Source of the DNA: Lumnitzera littorea
Taxonomy: Eukaryota; Streptophyta; Magnoliopsida; Myrtales; Combretaceae
Reading direction: 5' to 3'
Length of the DNA: 64,000 nucleotides
Assembly (NCBI GenBank): GCA_024138015.1
Contig: JAMXBB010000010.1
Span: 84,481,958 to 84,545,957 of the forward strand
Below the pieces are notes generated by a model that was not told where the DNA came from, made no database searches, and saw only the letters and a list, made by a program, of their open reading frames with translations. A program made the translations under genes and the position numbers. Positions 1 through 12,306 of this stretch are shown here, piece after piece. The stretch's first letter is position 1. The number at the start of each line of letters is the position of its first letter.

Positions 1-830
1 AACTTCAAGAACATTCAAGGTCTTGTCGAAGGTGTGTCTAGAGTGTCATTAGCCTTGGTGCCAGCCTAAGGTATTTGCTGATTATGCTAGGTCCATGAGC
101 TTAGTTCTCATAAGCAAAATTAGGTCAAGAAGGGTGAAAGAGGTTAGAAATGGATCTTAAGAGCTCGTTCCAAGCCTATTTAACCTAACATGAAATTCTC
201 TTATCAACAATATTAATATTCAAGCTCATCTTAAACTTGGCATTAAGTTCAATTCAAGTATGATTAACCTCACGAATTAGTCAAGTTAAACATTTTGAAA
301 GTTGAGATTAATTAGGTAAACTACTTAACTGGTTTAAGTGACCTCAATTATTTTAAATCGAGCTCGAATAAATATCGAATCAAACTCGATTACCTTGTAA
401 ATCGGATTAATTCATTTAGACCGTAGACCCTACAAACCTATGAGCTTAATCAAGTTCGAATTGAAGTTATGTAGAGTTTTGGGTGTTTAGATAGTAATTT
501 TTACTTTTACTAAAAGAAAAAAATATCATTCAAATAAAACAAACCTAAACATACTTAACTGAGTCTAAGTTTAAGCATATCAAGTGACACCTTGAGTTGA
601 GCTATATTTTGTATCTCGACTCAACTTGTTCACACCCTAAATACAACACATACTACATAGCCCCCATGAAAAAGCCATAACCTCCTATATCTCATGAAGA
701 TCCATTAACACCGACCGGTAGTTCGAAACTCCTTGGCCTAGAAAACGTTATTGTCGATTGTTGGAGTAAGCAAGAATATTGAACAGGCTCATTGGATAAG
801 CAGGAATTTTTTGTTTTTTATTAATCTATA
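1..830. other. Intergenic, no gene recognised
   Basis: AT-rich sequence with no open frame of note. Bases about 350-610 hold several short runs of the kind TCGAGCTCGA and its variants, a composition often seen in decayed plant repeats, but I could not find element ends. Confidence 0.5.
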
Positions 831-894
831 ATCTATTGAAGCAATAACAATAACAGTTTGGCAAAAAGGACGAGAATATACATGCCTACTACAT

Positions 895-3288
895 TTACAA
901 TAACCCAACCACACAGCTCAAATGCAATCTGTTCTCCAAGCCTTTCAAATGATGACCTATCAACATACACCTGCGGCAGACAAAGATTCCCTAGTATGTC
1001 AGCAACCAATGTGGTATTACCTCTCAACCATAGAAAGAAACACCCTTAGTCAATAAAGCGTTGAAAAGAATGGTTACCAGAAAAGCAGCTTGGCCAAATA
1101 ATCTCTGGAGGTGCTGATTGTATCACATGAATCATCCTTGTCTTCCTGGTACTCTTTTGCACCTTCCATGGCCACATTGCCCATCGGATCGGAGGAATTG
1201 TGATCTTTGAAAAACTTACGTAAAGTATTGTAGATAAGTTGTTGAATAATTTCTTCTACTTCTGATGACGAGGGTCTTGATAACTCGCACACCTGTGGAC
1301 GTGGATTAAGTGGTGACATGGTAAGCTTATCTTTCAAATACTTTTGGATCTACTGAGTAAAGAAGTTAAACAATGGGGATTCACAGAGAGATAGTTGCGG
1401 TTACCATATCAGAGTCCAGCGACCGCAAGTAGTCCAACAAACTATTACCGCTCTCTCTGTCAGCCTGTATACGCTTACTGTCCTCCTGGGTTTTTAATTC
1501 CTGTAAAATTGTGGAAGGGAAAAGATCTAGTTACACCATTTTACGAGGTCCTCCATTGTTGCATAGGATCAAAAGTAAACTTCACTGATAAACACACCTT
1601 CAAGCCCAAAGTACGCAATTGCACTAGAAAATATCCCGAAGCTAGGTGATACATGAAAGCACACAAAAGAAAGTAAAGAGAAGTACACAACAAAAATCCC
1701 ACCTCTTTAACCGTATGCAATTCAGTCTGCAGCTGCTGAATGTAACTCAAGGCCTGGGGTGACAAATCCCCAAGTACCTCCAAATTCCTTATATCCAAAT
1801 CCTCTGACGACCCATCATCCATGACTTCTTCAATCTCCACACCTTCTGCTTCCGAGGCCTTATCTCCTTCTGATAGATCGACTCCTTTGGAAGAATTCAA
1901 TGGGATATCAAAATTCCTCATTAAAGAAACCCTATACTCTGCATTCCACAATGTATACCTGGAAAGTATGAAAATAATATCATAAAACCACACCAAATTC
2001 CGAGTATATACCTATAGACCTAAATAGCAAAGGAAGTAAAACTTTCCACTTGATATTTTTCACATCACAATATATAATTGCACAACCCAGACAGCAATCG
2101 CTTATATACTAATAGATTAGTAAATTCATCAAAATCTCTTGAATTACACTGCCCTTTCACAATCAAACTGATACAATTATTCAAAACCTTATCACCTACG
2201 ACACTTACATGTTGTTTACCAGCTCAATTCTACTGGGATGTGAGCAGAAAACTCCATTTGCGCCACTACTTAAATTGAAATCATCTTTTCAACATAACTA
2301 CATCTTCAGCAAAACTAAGTCTTAATATACATATAACCTATGCACTGATTACTAAAACAAACAACTCACCCAACTAAGAAAATTCTGTGTTAACAGTACT
2401 AAAATTCTTCTCCTTCAATCGCATTCTACGTCAGACATCAAAATTCATATCCATCTTTTAAATCATTACTCATATTATTCAAGTGATAATTAATTAGTAC
2501 ATTAAAACTGAATATCATTTTTATATTTGCATCGAAAATATAAAATTACAAAATTGCCAAATTTTTAATCTTGATAAAATAAAATCATACACTTTGAAAT
2601 TACAAAACCAAGTGTGACATAAAATTACCAATTTTTTAATTTCGGCACATATTAATAAATTCTAACTCTACGGTAATGAATAATGAATAGGAAGACGATA
2701 ACAGATGCATTGATTGAAAGGTTTTCGACATGTAATTGCTCTTCCGGGGAATGTCCAATCGATCTTGGAAAGGTAAAAACTTTCTTTTTTCTAGTCCCTG
2801 AACACTCATAGACAGAAATGAATTTCACGCGAAGTTTTACTATGTATTTACCCTGTGATGATTGATGAGACGAGCAAGCGATGAAGAGGAACCCTAGAAA
2901 CTCTAATGGAGACATCGAATTGGTCGGAAGGAAGCAGTCCAAGCATCGTGGAGATAGTCTGCTTCATTGATTCCTTAGAGGAATCAGAAACCCCTTGCGA
3001 AATCACCGAATTATCAAGCGGTTCGATCCGTTTAAGCAAGTTTGCGATGACGGAAAATCCGTGATCCAGGGAAGATTTCCGGACGGAGACAAACTCGTCG
3101 GAGACGCCGCCATTGAGGCACCTGATGACGGAGGATTTTCGAAAAGAGGAGAACAGTAACTTTGGGTTAGGGTTAGGGTTAGAGATAGTGTTTTGGGGAA
3201 GGAGGAAGGAAGAGGAGAAAGAGTGAAGGTGAGGTTTCGTGGGAGAGAGGAAGTGAGAGAGAGTGAAAGCTCGTGATGAGGATGCCAT
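895..3288 (-). CDS. DUF760 family protein, plastid-targeted (five exons)
   Basis: Exons, in transcript order: 3288-2852, 1958-1703, 1500-1405, 1292-1078 and 970-895. They total 1080 nt, or 359 residues plus TAA, and every junction has GT-AG and keeps frame. Residues 1 to about 60 are rich in Ser, Pro and Phe with few acidic residues, as in a chloroplast transit peptide. The DUF760 core follows: SRVPLHRLLVSSIITGYTLW across the first junction (about 131-150), LSPQALSYIQQLQTEL in exon 2, LLDYLRSLDSDM in exon 3, ELSRPSSSEVEEIIQ in exon 4, and SRDYLAKLLFWCMLIGHHLK running into exon 5, ending LSCVVGLL. Plant relatives include the chloroplast UV-B-induced protein At3g17800; the molecular function is unknown. 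An in-frame ATG at 3309 would add seven residues; I chose 3288 because it opens a typical transit peptide. The gene looks intact and contrasts with the transposons to the right. Confidence 0.9.
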
Positions 3289-3361
3289 GTAAGGAGGAGA
3301 GAGAAACAATAGGCTTTCTTTCCCTCTCTGTTTTCTCTTTCTCTCTCCTCACGGAAATGGC

Positions 3362-3382
3362 AGAGAGAGAGAGAGAGAGAGC
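3362..3382. repeat. (GA)n microsatellite in the DUF760 5' leader
   Basis: An uninterrupted GA run about 75 bases upstream of the chosen start codon, CT-rich on the gene's own strand. CT-rich leaders are common in plant genes. Confidence 0.8.
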
Positions 3383-3399
3383 GATGAATTTCGGGAGCC

Positions 3400-4066
3400 A
3401 CGAAATCAGGAAATGGACTGCTTAGGGTAGTTTATTTAGAATTTTTTTATGTACGGAGCAAAATAAACTTCAAGAAAGCAAAATTAAAATGGATAAAATA
3501 AGTGGTACACTATACACATTATTCACAGCTACTTTCTTTATTTAACCTCAATTCATTTACGTTATTAAAGTAAATGAGATTTTAAATAATTTTTTTAATT
3601 ATATATTTATATTTTATTTATTATTATTTAATAAAAAATTATTAATAAAATAAATTATTAAAATTATAACTAATAAATAAATATATTTACTTACTCTTTT
3701 TTTTTTCTCTCTTCATTTTTTTACTCTCCAACCTTTTCTATTCTCCCACTAATTGTACCTATATCTTTTTTTTTTTCTCTTCCACATTTCTATACTCTTT
3801 TACTAACTATATCGACATCTCTCTTCATTTTGTATTTTTTTTATACATAACGCGAGTGGATCGATAACTAGTATTTACTATATTCGATTTGAGATCAGTT
3901 GTTTAAATAGTTTATTCCATTAAATTCTATTTTGATTACATATAACATGATTATCTTCTAAATAGTTCCAATTAGATCCGTTGATAGCTAATTCTCAACC
4001 TAAGCCCTAAAACACAAAACCAGTAAAAGCCTAACACGGCGGCCGAAAGCCTAGAACTAAGGAAGA
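3400..4066. other. Intergenic, AT-rich
   Basis: No coding signal. There are long A/T stretches at 3570-3680 and pyrimidine-rich stretches at 3690-3840. The upstream promoter of the DUF760 gene should begin here, but I cannot point to a specific site. Confidence 0.4.
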
Positions 4067-4240
4067 ATGCCCCAGTTGATCCAAAGAATACTCAACGCTG
4101 TTAGAGCTCCCCATGCCCAGAGAGGCCCACGGCACCGCAATCATATTTATCACCACATCAGGCCCATAATTTATCCAATGTCAATTTGCTATGCCGTACG
4201 TCTAGCCGCCCAATCCAATCTCGACAAGCACCAAGTATAA
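4067..4240 (+). CDS. Possible small gene, 57 codons, unrecognised
   Basis: An ATG in a good plant context (GGAAGAATG) opens a 57-codon frame ending in TAA at 4238-4240. The product begins MPQLIQRILNAVRAPHAQRG, basic and possibly amphipathic, which could suit an organelle presequence. The segment is clearly less AT-rich than its flanks and is preceded by AAGCCCTAAAACACAAAACC, which resembles a plant 5' leader. I do not recognise the family, and the frame may be chance or part of an older repeat. Confidence 0.22.
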   Translation: MPQLIQRILNAVRAPHAQRGPRHRNHIYHHIRPIIYPMSICYAVRLAAQSNLDKHQV

Positions 4241-7159
4241 ATATCCACCTTTAGATACCGGCAAAAATGAAATTGACTCTACCTCATTTATTGGTTTCTT
4301 TTTATTCTTTATAATCAACAACCCATTTAAACATTAGAGTTGTTTTGTTTATACAAGTGCCTATTTTAACAGTTTTATTGTTTTGAGGGCTTAAAGAAGC
4401 CAAGTATCAAGTTAGACCAAAAATTACCATCAATAAGATTTAAAGTTTAATTAACTTTAAATTTGGATGAAAAATATATTTTATCAAACATAAATGAGGT
4501 TAATTAAAATCAACCAAAGCTCTATGAGTACCTTTTTGAGTGGATATCTATCTTAAGCTTGAAAATCTTAAAATTGAAGTATGCTATAAAAATAGGAAAA
4601 TATGTGTGTGCGCATGTATATATATGTATACCTATTTAAAATTGAGAAATTTACACTTTGACACAACATCTTCTTTAAGGGAAAAATACAGATAAACTTT
4701 CTAAAATTTAGCCTAAGTATGAATATACCATTGAACTTTCAAATATTATAAACCGATAAATAACACCTAAAATTTACAACTAACCCTCTTAAACATTAAT
4801 ATTGGCCAAGAAACATCCTTCCAAATTATCAAAATATACTCAAACGCTGCCTAAACTTTGAACTCAATGTGTTAACTTTGCACTTCAAAAGGAAATATCC
4901 TTTATGCTGCTATCACTTAAATATTTAGAGTCATATTCATATTTAAGTCAAAATTAGGAGTGCTATTTACAACTTCCCTTTTTATACTGATGATTGACAG
5001 CTTGAAGTTATCTATCTAACATATCATAACTAATTCGGCTTAAGAATACTTTAAAATAGTGAAAAATGATTCCTAGGGTTAAAACAAATATCTAATTAAC
5101 ATTTTTTGAAGTTGGATATAGGTGCCAAAAAATATCCTTTTCATTGTTAATGATAACAGGAGGAACAGTCTGTATTTTAGCGATCAAGTTAGTTTATAAA
5201 CCCAAGTTTAATTATTAATAAAAGACCCCAAATTATAAAACCATTCCTGTTAATTTAGGGAAAATAAAAAATAAAAATTATGTGTATGCGTGTATGGGGT
5301 TTTTAAATATCATCGAATTTTAAGAGTGAAACCTTTTTTTTAACAATGACCGATTGGAAATTTGGGCCGACCAGACAATCTGTGGGCCCAACCTGATCTA
5401 ATTGGCCCATTAGAACTAAAAATTCTGGATTTATCCTCAAGAGACCATTGTCTCACTCTGCAATGTTCTTACACCATGAATGCCTTGATTTTGACAATCA
5501 GCTTCTTGGGTTTGCTTGTTTTCCATCCCCATAAAATGATTATTCATTATATCTGCAACAACACACAATGCTGTTCAATTGATGTTTAATAATTATCTTT
5601 AAGCTAGTCCGAAGCCGTGTTTCTTTGATTAAAATTAAATTTATTTATATCTTTTTAATCATGTACTGTTATGTATAAATAAATTTTATATTTATACCAC
5701 TTGTTCTTTTCTCTCTACACACAAAGCCATGGACAGTAAAATCTTTTTCAATAAAGAATATTTTATTTATTTTTTCAATGTAAGTTGAAATTCAACTAGA
5801 AAAACATTCTATGATTTTCAAATTCATCTCACAAACTCCAAAATATTGTTTATTAACTCAAACTTTTAAAAAGAGGTAAATAAATCTTCGATTTATTTTT
5901 CAAGGTAAATGAAAATTTGAACTAAAAACGTTTTATGATGCAGGATTTGTCGTAGAGACCCCAAACTTAGCTTCATCACTAAAACTCTTAAAAAAAGGCA
6001 AGTATTAGATATCCTTAACCAAAAACTATACATCATGATGTAATAAATCCTTTCTTGTAATTTTGATTTTGTTCTTATGAAACTTAATCCTGAAACAATA
6101 TAATTGTTATGGATGAAATTTAATTTATAATGTATGGAGATGTTTAGAGTCTCTCAAGCTCAGCACCTTGTTGACAGTCCACTAGCAAATTCAAATAACA
6201 TGCATTGATTTCATAATTTGATACCAAACTCATACAATGAGACAAAAGCCAATAATACCAAATCAACTTAGAAGACATTGTCCGTGATAGATGTAAGTCA
6301 TGTAACTTTTTCAATCAATTGATTTAAAAGTACTCGGTACTCTCACCACTTATGGCCATTAAGTTAATGGCTTAATCAAATGAGAAAAATAGGTGATACA
6401 ATACAAGTATTCAAACTCAATAGTCAAGACATCCTGCTTCTTGTGCATGAATGGAAATACAATCATCAAACCCCAAATCCTAGATTGGATATCTTGTCCA
6501 TCCTACTTCTTGTTACCACAACAAAGCTCATGCTGCACATAAATATATAGCATAAATGGTTCAAGAATTGAAAACAGTTCGACTGGAAGTTTGCTGCCAA
6601 AAGATTCAGTATTGGAGCAAACTCAAAAAAAAACTCATTTTCCTTGATGAAGGGAAAAATACCGAACGAATCACAAGAAAAGTTTAAAAGGTTACATGTT
6701 CCATTGCAAATGTTACATTCACAACTCATCTACAAAGACCCTCAAATTTCAACTGAAGAAGATCAACACAAAAACAGAAAGAATACATGGTGGCATTGGT
6801 TAATAAATATTTCCTAAAAGAAGAAGAAGAAAAAGAGAAAAGCCAAGGACAGAATACCCTCAAACAAGCTTCCGCTCCGAGTCTTATTTATTCTAATCAA
6901 AGGTGATTTACTCTAGCCGTTAGCACGAATTGGTAGTCTGCTCAAATGCCCTGCACAAAAGAACAGCATCCACATTTTTCATTTTGATTTAACTATGTAA
7001 GAACTACAGCCACTTTATATACGGTAGAAGCATCGGACACTTGTGTGTCCAGAAAAAGGCTTTATGGAGGGCTCAAAGAGAAAATATTTCTGTATTCGAC
7101 CACTGGATGTTTAGTTGAATTATCTAGGCCAAAGAGATGTTTTGGCCTTAGGATTTTTC
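4241..7159. other. Intergenic, no gene recognised; right end is the 3' side of the E2F-like gene
   Basis: AT-rich with scattered short open frames that show no conserved motif (for example 5362-5589 and 6466-6729). A TG/TA-rich patch lies at 4610-4632. The last few hundred bases should include the 3' UTR of the minus-strand E2F-like gene ending at 7160. Confidence 0.4.
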
Positions 7160-10131
7160 TCATGGCTCTTTCTTGTCAGTTGCTTCAGCGTACCATGATT
7201 TCCAGGCTTCCTTGTAATGACCAAAGAGGTCTCTCAAAGCTGCCATTCCATGAAACAGAATCCATCTTCAGTTCCGTGATTATCAAAAGTTGTAATGCAT
7301 GAAAGAGCACAAGTCAGTAAGCAATGCATTACGATATCAACAGGAATTCCCTAGATCATCATTCTTGGAACCTATTCAAACTAGAATAATATGAACAATT
7401 TACTAGAAGCTTAACCTGAACAAATTATCAAACAGAAACTCAAAATTCTTTCAGATGCATTTACAAACTAATTTTGGTTCATCAGTTCTATTTAAAATGG
7501 CTTGTTTTTCTTTCACTTTTTGACATAAACAGACTGTTAACATAAAAGTCATAAAAGCTACCTTGATTAAGATACTGAGGGCGGTGAGTGGAAGCGAGGC
7601 TCTCCCAGTCATGAATAGTCCTCACTTTTTTCTGCCCACGATTTGCTTCCCTGGGTAAGCTGATAGGAGCAAATGGGCCAAATACATACCCCTTGGAAAT
7701 ATTATCCCTATCATGCTCTGGCTCGCCCTTATTTTTACTATTTTCTGAACCATCTCGACTGTTAGGAATGGACTTCACAACCCCTTTACTTGATTTCTGG
7801 TCAGGCAAAGAATCCATCTTGTTTTTCCTCGAGTAGTTTGTTATATCAGTTCCAAAAGCTCTCTTCTTAGGCTTATTCAGCTCAGAAGCATTAGCATGAC
7901 CCTTCCCATGACCTTCCCTCCATCCCAACCATCTAAATGCTGGTTTCCTGGTATCAGGATGATGCGTCTGCAAATTTGAGAAAGAGGATAGTATAAATGA
8001 TCAGATATGGGAAAACTATTGTCTAAGTTCCTTGGGCAAAAAGACATTTCAATCTACCTTCTCAATTAGACCAATGGAATTAAGGACATTAGCAATATCA
8101 TAAAGCCGTCTAACTTTTGCTGTAGCACAATGTCAAGGAAAAATCATTAGTTTTGGTTCACTTCTTTCTAAAGAAGATACATGGTCATAAAGTCACTTAC
8201 TCCTCATAGCTGTTGAATTGTTGGGGTCACCAAGCAATGCCACAGCAGCATTGTCCAGTGGAAGTAAATCCACCTAGAAGGTTAAAAGAATACACATGCA
8301 GGAGTAACAATTAAGACTGTTACCATCATTGGAAAGTGAAAGAAAAACAGACAGTCCCACTTACATTTGTGCAAAGAAATAGCTTGACAAAGTTCTGGGT
8401 GAGAAGAGCCAAAGATTTTTCTTTTCTGTTCTCTATGTGAATATAGAACATGGGCACTCATTAAATAACAGCCAATATATATGCTTGAAGGTCATTTCCT
8501 CTAGAACATAAAATTACCAGTTTTGGGCCCTGAAGGATTGTCTTCTGCATCGGTTTTGACATCTGATGACTCCCCATTTTCGGTTTCATTGGACTCCTAA
8601 TCAATTTTGCAAAGGTTGAGCAAGCCTTCAGCAACTATACGAGGCCTGGAAAAGAGAGATTATCCACTAATACTGAGGAACTATCCTCACGAGCATACCT
8701 CAGGATAGCTGTGGCAAGTTGAGATACTAAACCTCTCTCTCAAGCCCTCTTCCTGAAATCAAAAAAGCAACCAATACTATGCCTTCGATTCGGCTGTCTA
8801 TAATGGTTGTGCATGGTATCTTAAGAAGATATAAAAAGCTAGAAAAGCTGTAAATCTCTAGGAAAGATGTATTTACCTTAAGCTTCTCCATTGCCTGAGG
8901 AATTGCGTCGAAACCCTTCCAAGAGTATTGGTTCTTACCTTTCCTTGCTACCACCTACAGCAATAAAAATCCTAGTCAGATTCATCACGGACGAATGAAA
9001 GGGATTTTCAAAAGAAAACGGACTGTTGAGCCATCTTACCCCAATACTTTCCAATATGTTCACAACATCATAAATTCGCCGTCGCTCAACTCCTGCAAAC
9101 CCAATTAAACTTTCACAAGCTCAAATGAAATATTCAATGCACAAATTCTCTTATTTTTAACCAATAATCACTTAGAATAATGAAAAATTACTGACATTTA
9201 TAACCCGCCATTAATGTACATTTCCTTATTTATGCATGACGACAAACTTTGATTTTATAAAACTACAAGGAGAACAAAAGTACAATATCACATAACATCG
9301 CTCTAACAAGCATCATAATTCAAGTCGTACATATACTAATATCAACAGCGTGTTTCATTACACATCAAAAGCCAGACTTCATTGCAACATTTTCAATTCA
9401 CACGACACAACATGCCTTATGAAATGAAGAAAAAATTTTAGCCTTCTCTGATTCCATAAGAAATGAAATATAGTACAAGCCACCATACTCTTAAAATTAA
9501 GATTGCAGAAAAGAATCACGGAAGCAGTTTAGTCAACCAAATTTTCCACCAAGTCACTTGTAGCCAAATGAAAGCGTTGCATTTTCATTATCCGGTCATA
9601 TTATATATCCTAATTCATTCACTAGTAATCTAATCACACAATAGAACCATTTACATTAACAATACTTCCAACCAATATGAAACCAGAGTTGCTAAACTTA
9701 AATAATGTTCCATATCACATCAATTTCTAAAATTTCTTCTCGTACAAAACAACAAATGGATTGAGAATTCAACACATGACAAGACTTTTTTTTTTTTTTT
9801 TAACTATACCCAATTGACTAGCAGCTTCATCGAGCCCAATCGTTTCGGTTCCATCGCAGTCATACAGCTTCAGAAAGCTGCAAACAAAAATTAATTAAAC
9901 GGAACAAAAATGAAAATCCCAGTTCAAGTATAATAAATATTAAAAAAAAAAAAACGCAGTAAAACATATTAAAAAAATATATATACTTTATGAGTGAGAG
10001 AGAGAGAGAGAGAGTTATAGAGAGAAGGTGGGTTACTTGGTACATAAGAGGCCTAGGGATTTTTCTTTACGACAATAGAATTGCTGTTTGGATGATGAAT
10101 CACCGCCTTCTTGAGAACCCAACAGCGACAT
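7160..10131 (-). CDS. E2FE: Atypical E2F transcription factor with two DNA-binding domains (DEL/E2Fe type)
   Basis: Eleven exons in transcript order: 10131-10037, 9877-9810, 9092-9040, 8954-8877, 8752-8699, 8596-8518, 8432-8365, 8273-8201, 8119-8058, 7967-7562 and 7239-7160. They total 1116 nt, or 371 residues, all GT-AG and in frame. The first E2F winged helix starts at KEKSLGLLCTNF (22-33), has the recognition motif RRRIYD at 58-63 and ends about GKNQYSWKG. The second starts at KEKSLALLTQNF (about 146), has RRLYD at 193-197 and ends RKPAFRWLG. The tail has KRAFGTDITN and YVFGPFAPI, both typical of plant DEL proteins. There is no dimerisation, marked-box or RB-binding region, as expected of this class, which binds E2F sites as a monomer and represses; Arabidopsis DEL1/E2Fe restrains endoreduplication. 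Which of the three paralogues it matches best is inferred, mainly from the tail. It appears intact. Confidence 0.92.
9996..10014. repeat. (GA)n microsatellite in intron 1 of the E2F-like gene
   Basis: A GA run about 25 bases inside the first intron, CT-rich on the transcript strand. No function can be inferred. Confidence 0.8.
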
Positions 10132-10236
10132 CACTATGTTTAGTCTCGCAACAAAGATAAGGTTTTCTCTCTCTTTTGCTTTAATTCATTTGAGGTTGTT
10201 GAAATGTTTTGACTAGATGATTTCTGAGATCTGGTT

Positions 10237-10240
<4 letters not shown>

Positions 10241-10269
<29 letters not shown>
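10241..10269. repeat. (GA)n microsatellite upstream of the E2F-like gene
   Basis: About 14 GA dinucleotides, 110-138 bases upstream of the start codon and directly next to the E2F-type site at 10290. GA/CT tracts are common in plant core promoters and leaders. Confidence 0.85.
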
Positions 10270-10272
<3 letters not shown>

Positions 10273-10289
10273 TTGTAGTGGAGGGATGC

Positions 10290-10306
10290 TTTGGCGGGGC
10301 GAGAAA
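10290..10306. promoter_or_regulatory. E2F-type binding site, near-palindromic
   Basis: TTTGGCGG at 10290-10297 fits the E2F consensus TTTSSCGS. It overlaps the start of GCGAGAAA, whose complement TTTCTCGC is one base from the consensus, so the 17 bases TTTGGCGGGGCGAGAAA form an imperfect double site. It lies about 160 bases upstream of the start codon of the minus-strand E2F-like gene. The match is seen directly; binding is inferred. Confidence 0.6.
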
Positions 10307-10361
10307 TTTGAAACAGGTTGGGGATCCAAACCGGGTTAGGACGGGAAGAGAGAGAGGCAGT

Positions 10362-10369
10362 CCGCCAAT
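10362..10369 (-). promoter_or_regulatory. Second E2F-type site
   Basis: On the gene's strand this reads ATTGGCGG, which fits the looser consensus WTTSSCSS. It is about 230 bases upstream of the start codon and 65 bases from the first site. Confidence 0.45.
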
Positions 10370-10379
10370 TTATTAGGTT

Positions 10380-11637
10380 TAGTTAATTAAAGGTAAAGTT
10401 ATACTTTTAAGTCTTTAAATTTCATCATTTATTCTAAAAGAGTTGCCAAAATTTTTTTCCTCTATTTCAGTTTTTAAAATTTTCAAAAACTTGCAAAACA
10501 ATCAGATTTTCTGTCAGAGATAAATATGATATGATTTGATACAAATAATTATTTTAATTCAATAAATTAATAGTAGTTATAATATTTAAGTGAAAGCATT
10601 AAAAAATATAAAAACACAGAAAAATTATTAAAAAATAAACAAAATGTAAGCTCAAAAAATTTAAAATCAAAAATCAAAAGTAAGAAAACTAAAAAAATTA
10701 AAAATTTAATCACCTAAGAGAAAACAATAGCTCATGACCATCGAGGAGAGTAGCTAACATTGCCAATTGGTTGGAAGGGTCATGCAACTCCCTAAAGGTA
10801 GCTCACAACTAGCCTTTGCCATTTGAATGTCTAGATTTGAGCCAAATCATAGGAGGAGATTACTCATTAAAAATGTGGGTTAAGCGATCTTTTAGAAGTT
10901 ATAAGTGGCTAGTTAAAAGTAAAAAATAATAATAATAAACGTAAAAACTCGATTAAATTGAAATTAAATCATAGGACACAAGTTCTGCCCACCACTTCAT
11001 GGGTCACAAACCCATTAATTAAAATCTCGTTACACCCATATTTTTAAGTTGACTATTTTTATTTTCTTTAATTATTTATTTTAGTAATTTATATGTAGAT
11101 ATAATATTTGTCTTTATTAATTTTGTAATCTTTTATTTGTATTTTTATAATTATATTTTATTATATTATATATTTAATAAAACCATGTAAATTAATCAAA
11201 TTGCACTACATGTCAACCTTAATGAAAAAATTAACAATTTATTAATAGAAGGTTTATTTGCAAATTTTTACAAAGAGTAAGTTCCGTCACATGTCATGAT
11301 AGTTTCAAAATATACCATGATCACATAACTTTTATTAGGATCATTAACACCATAAGATATATTTTTTTTAAATTGAATCATATTGTTTTACCGTTTCTTC
11401 AATCACATAGCAATTGGAAATTCTATATAGCATATATGCTACATCTTTCCAACAACTTTTTATTGTATTTTTATTTACCTTTTCTTTTTCACTTTATTAT
11501 TAGACACACCATATAAATACTATCAATTCTCATGTCAAACTCAAGCAAAATTAACTTAGAACCAAAATTTAGAGTTTTGTTTTTAACTTTAATCAAAAGG
11601 ATTTCGATAGTTGTCTTATTACCTGCTAACTACATTT
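10380..11637. other. Intergenic, AT-rich
   Basis: No open frame or conserved motif of note. Poly-A/T patches are frequent. Distal promoter sequence of the E2F-like gene may lie at the left end. Confidence 0.4.
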
Positions 11638-12306
11638 ACAGCTCGTTCACTTCATAGAATAGGATGAAAAGGAATATAATTGGAATTCTATGAGGAATAG
11701 AAAAAGGTTATAATGCATATTATTTTATTTAGTTGAATTTATAAACAATTTAAAATTAAAAATATAATATAACTTTAATAACTAATTTATTCTCGATTCA
11801 TTTTCTTTCTCAACTAATAACAGGTGGCGGTAGCAATAGTGACCACAATGATGGTTGGTGGAGGTAATGATAGTGGTGACTACGATGGTTGGTGGGTGGC
11901 GACAACTATGGTAGTGGCAACGATGGCGGTGGTAGCAATGGCTACGATGATTGGCGGTAGTAACCACGGAAGCAATGGTGATAGTAGTAGCAACAAGTGT
12001 AGCGACGACGGCGACAATAGTAGTTGGTGGCGATTGCGGTAGCAATGGTGATTGGTGGTGGGGGTGGGGGTGATGGTTAGTGGTAATGGTAGTAGCAGTA
12101 GCAGTAGCTGTAGCAGGAGTAGCGGTGGTAATAATGGTAATGGTAAAAAATTATGATTTTTTTATTGAATTAAATAATTTCTATTACTTGATTTCAAGTA
12201 ATTGAAATTTTTATGAAATTACAATTTTGTGACAAAAAAAAAAGTGGACGTTATAATAAAAAATAAGGAATAAATGAAATTTTAATTCCCCTATGTGAAC
12301 GGCTGT
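11638..12306. mobile_element. Candidate non-autonomous DNA transposon (MITE-like)
   Basis: The left end reads ACAGCTCGTTCAC followed by TTCATAG; the right end, read on the other strand, is ACAGCCGTTCAC followed by ATAG. These form imperfect terminal inverted repeats of about 16 bases. The inside is AT-rich and non-coding apart from the GGT-rich minisatellite. I saw no convincing target duplication, so superfamily and exact ends are unsettled; ends of this kind occur in hAT-like MITEs. Confidence 0.45.
11822..12150. repeat. GGT/GGC-rich degenerate minisatellite
   Basis: Strongly purine/T-biased sequence built from degenerate triplets such as GGTGGT, GGCGGT, AGCAAT and GGTGAT, for example GGTAGCAATGGTGAT. 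It gives long open frames on both strands only because of the triplet periodicity; these are not genes. Confidence 0.8.

Noticed and set aside
833..1649. Plus-strand frames at 858-1049 and 1395-1649
   Set aside because: They lie opposite exons and introns of the DUF760 gene and have no family resemblance.
2652..3401. Open frames overlapping the DUF760 exon 1 and intron 1 (2652-2942 and 3003-3401, minus strand)
   Set aside because: They are shifted frames of exon 1 or run through the intron. The five-exon model explains the region with conserved protein sequence.
7045..7302. Plus-strand frame opposite the last exon of the E2F-like gene
   Set aside because: Antisense shadow of the conserved C-terminal exon.
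11782..12045. Long frames on both strands in the GGT-rich array
   Set aside because: Produced by triplet periodicity; low-complexity product with no conserved motif.
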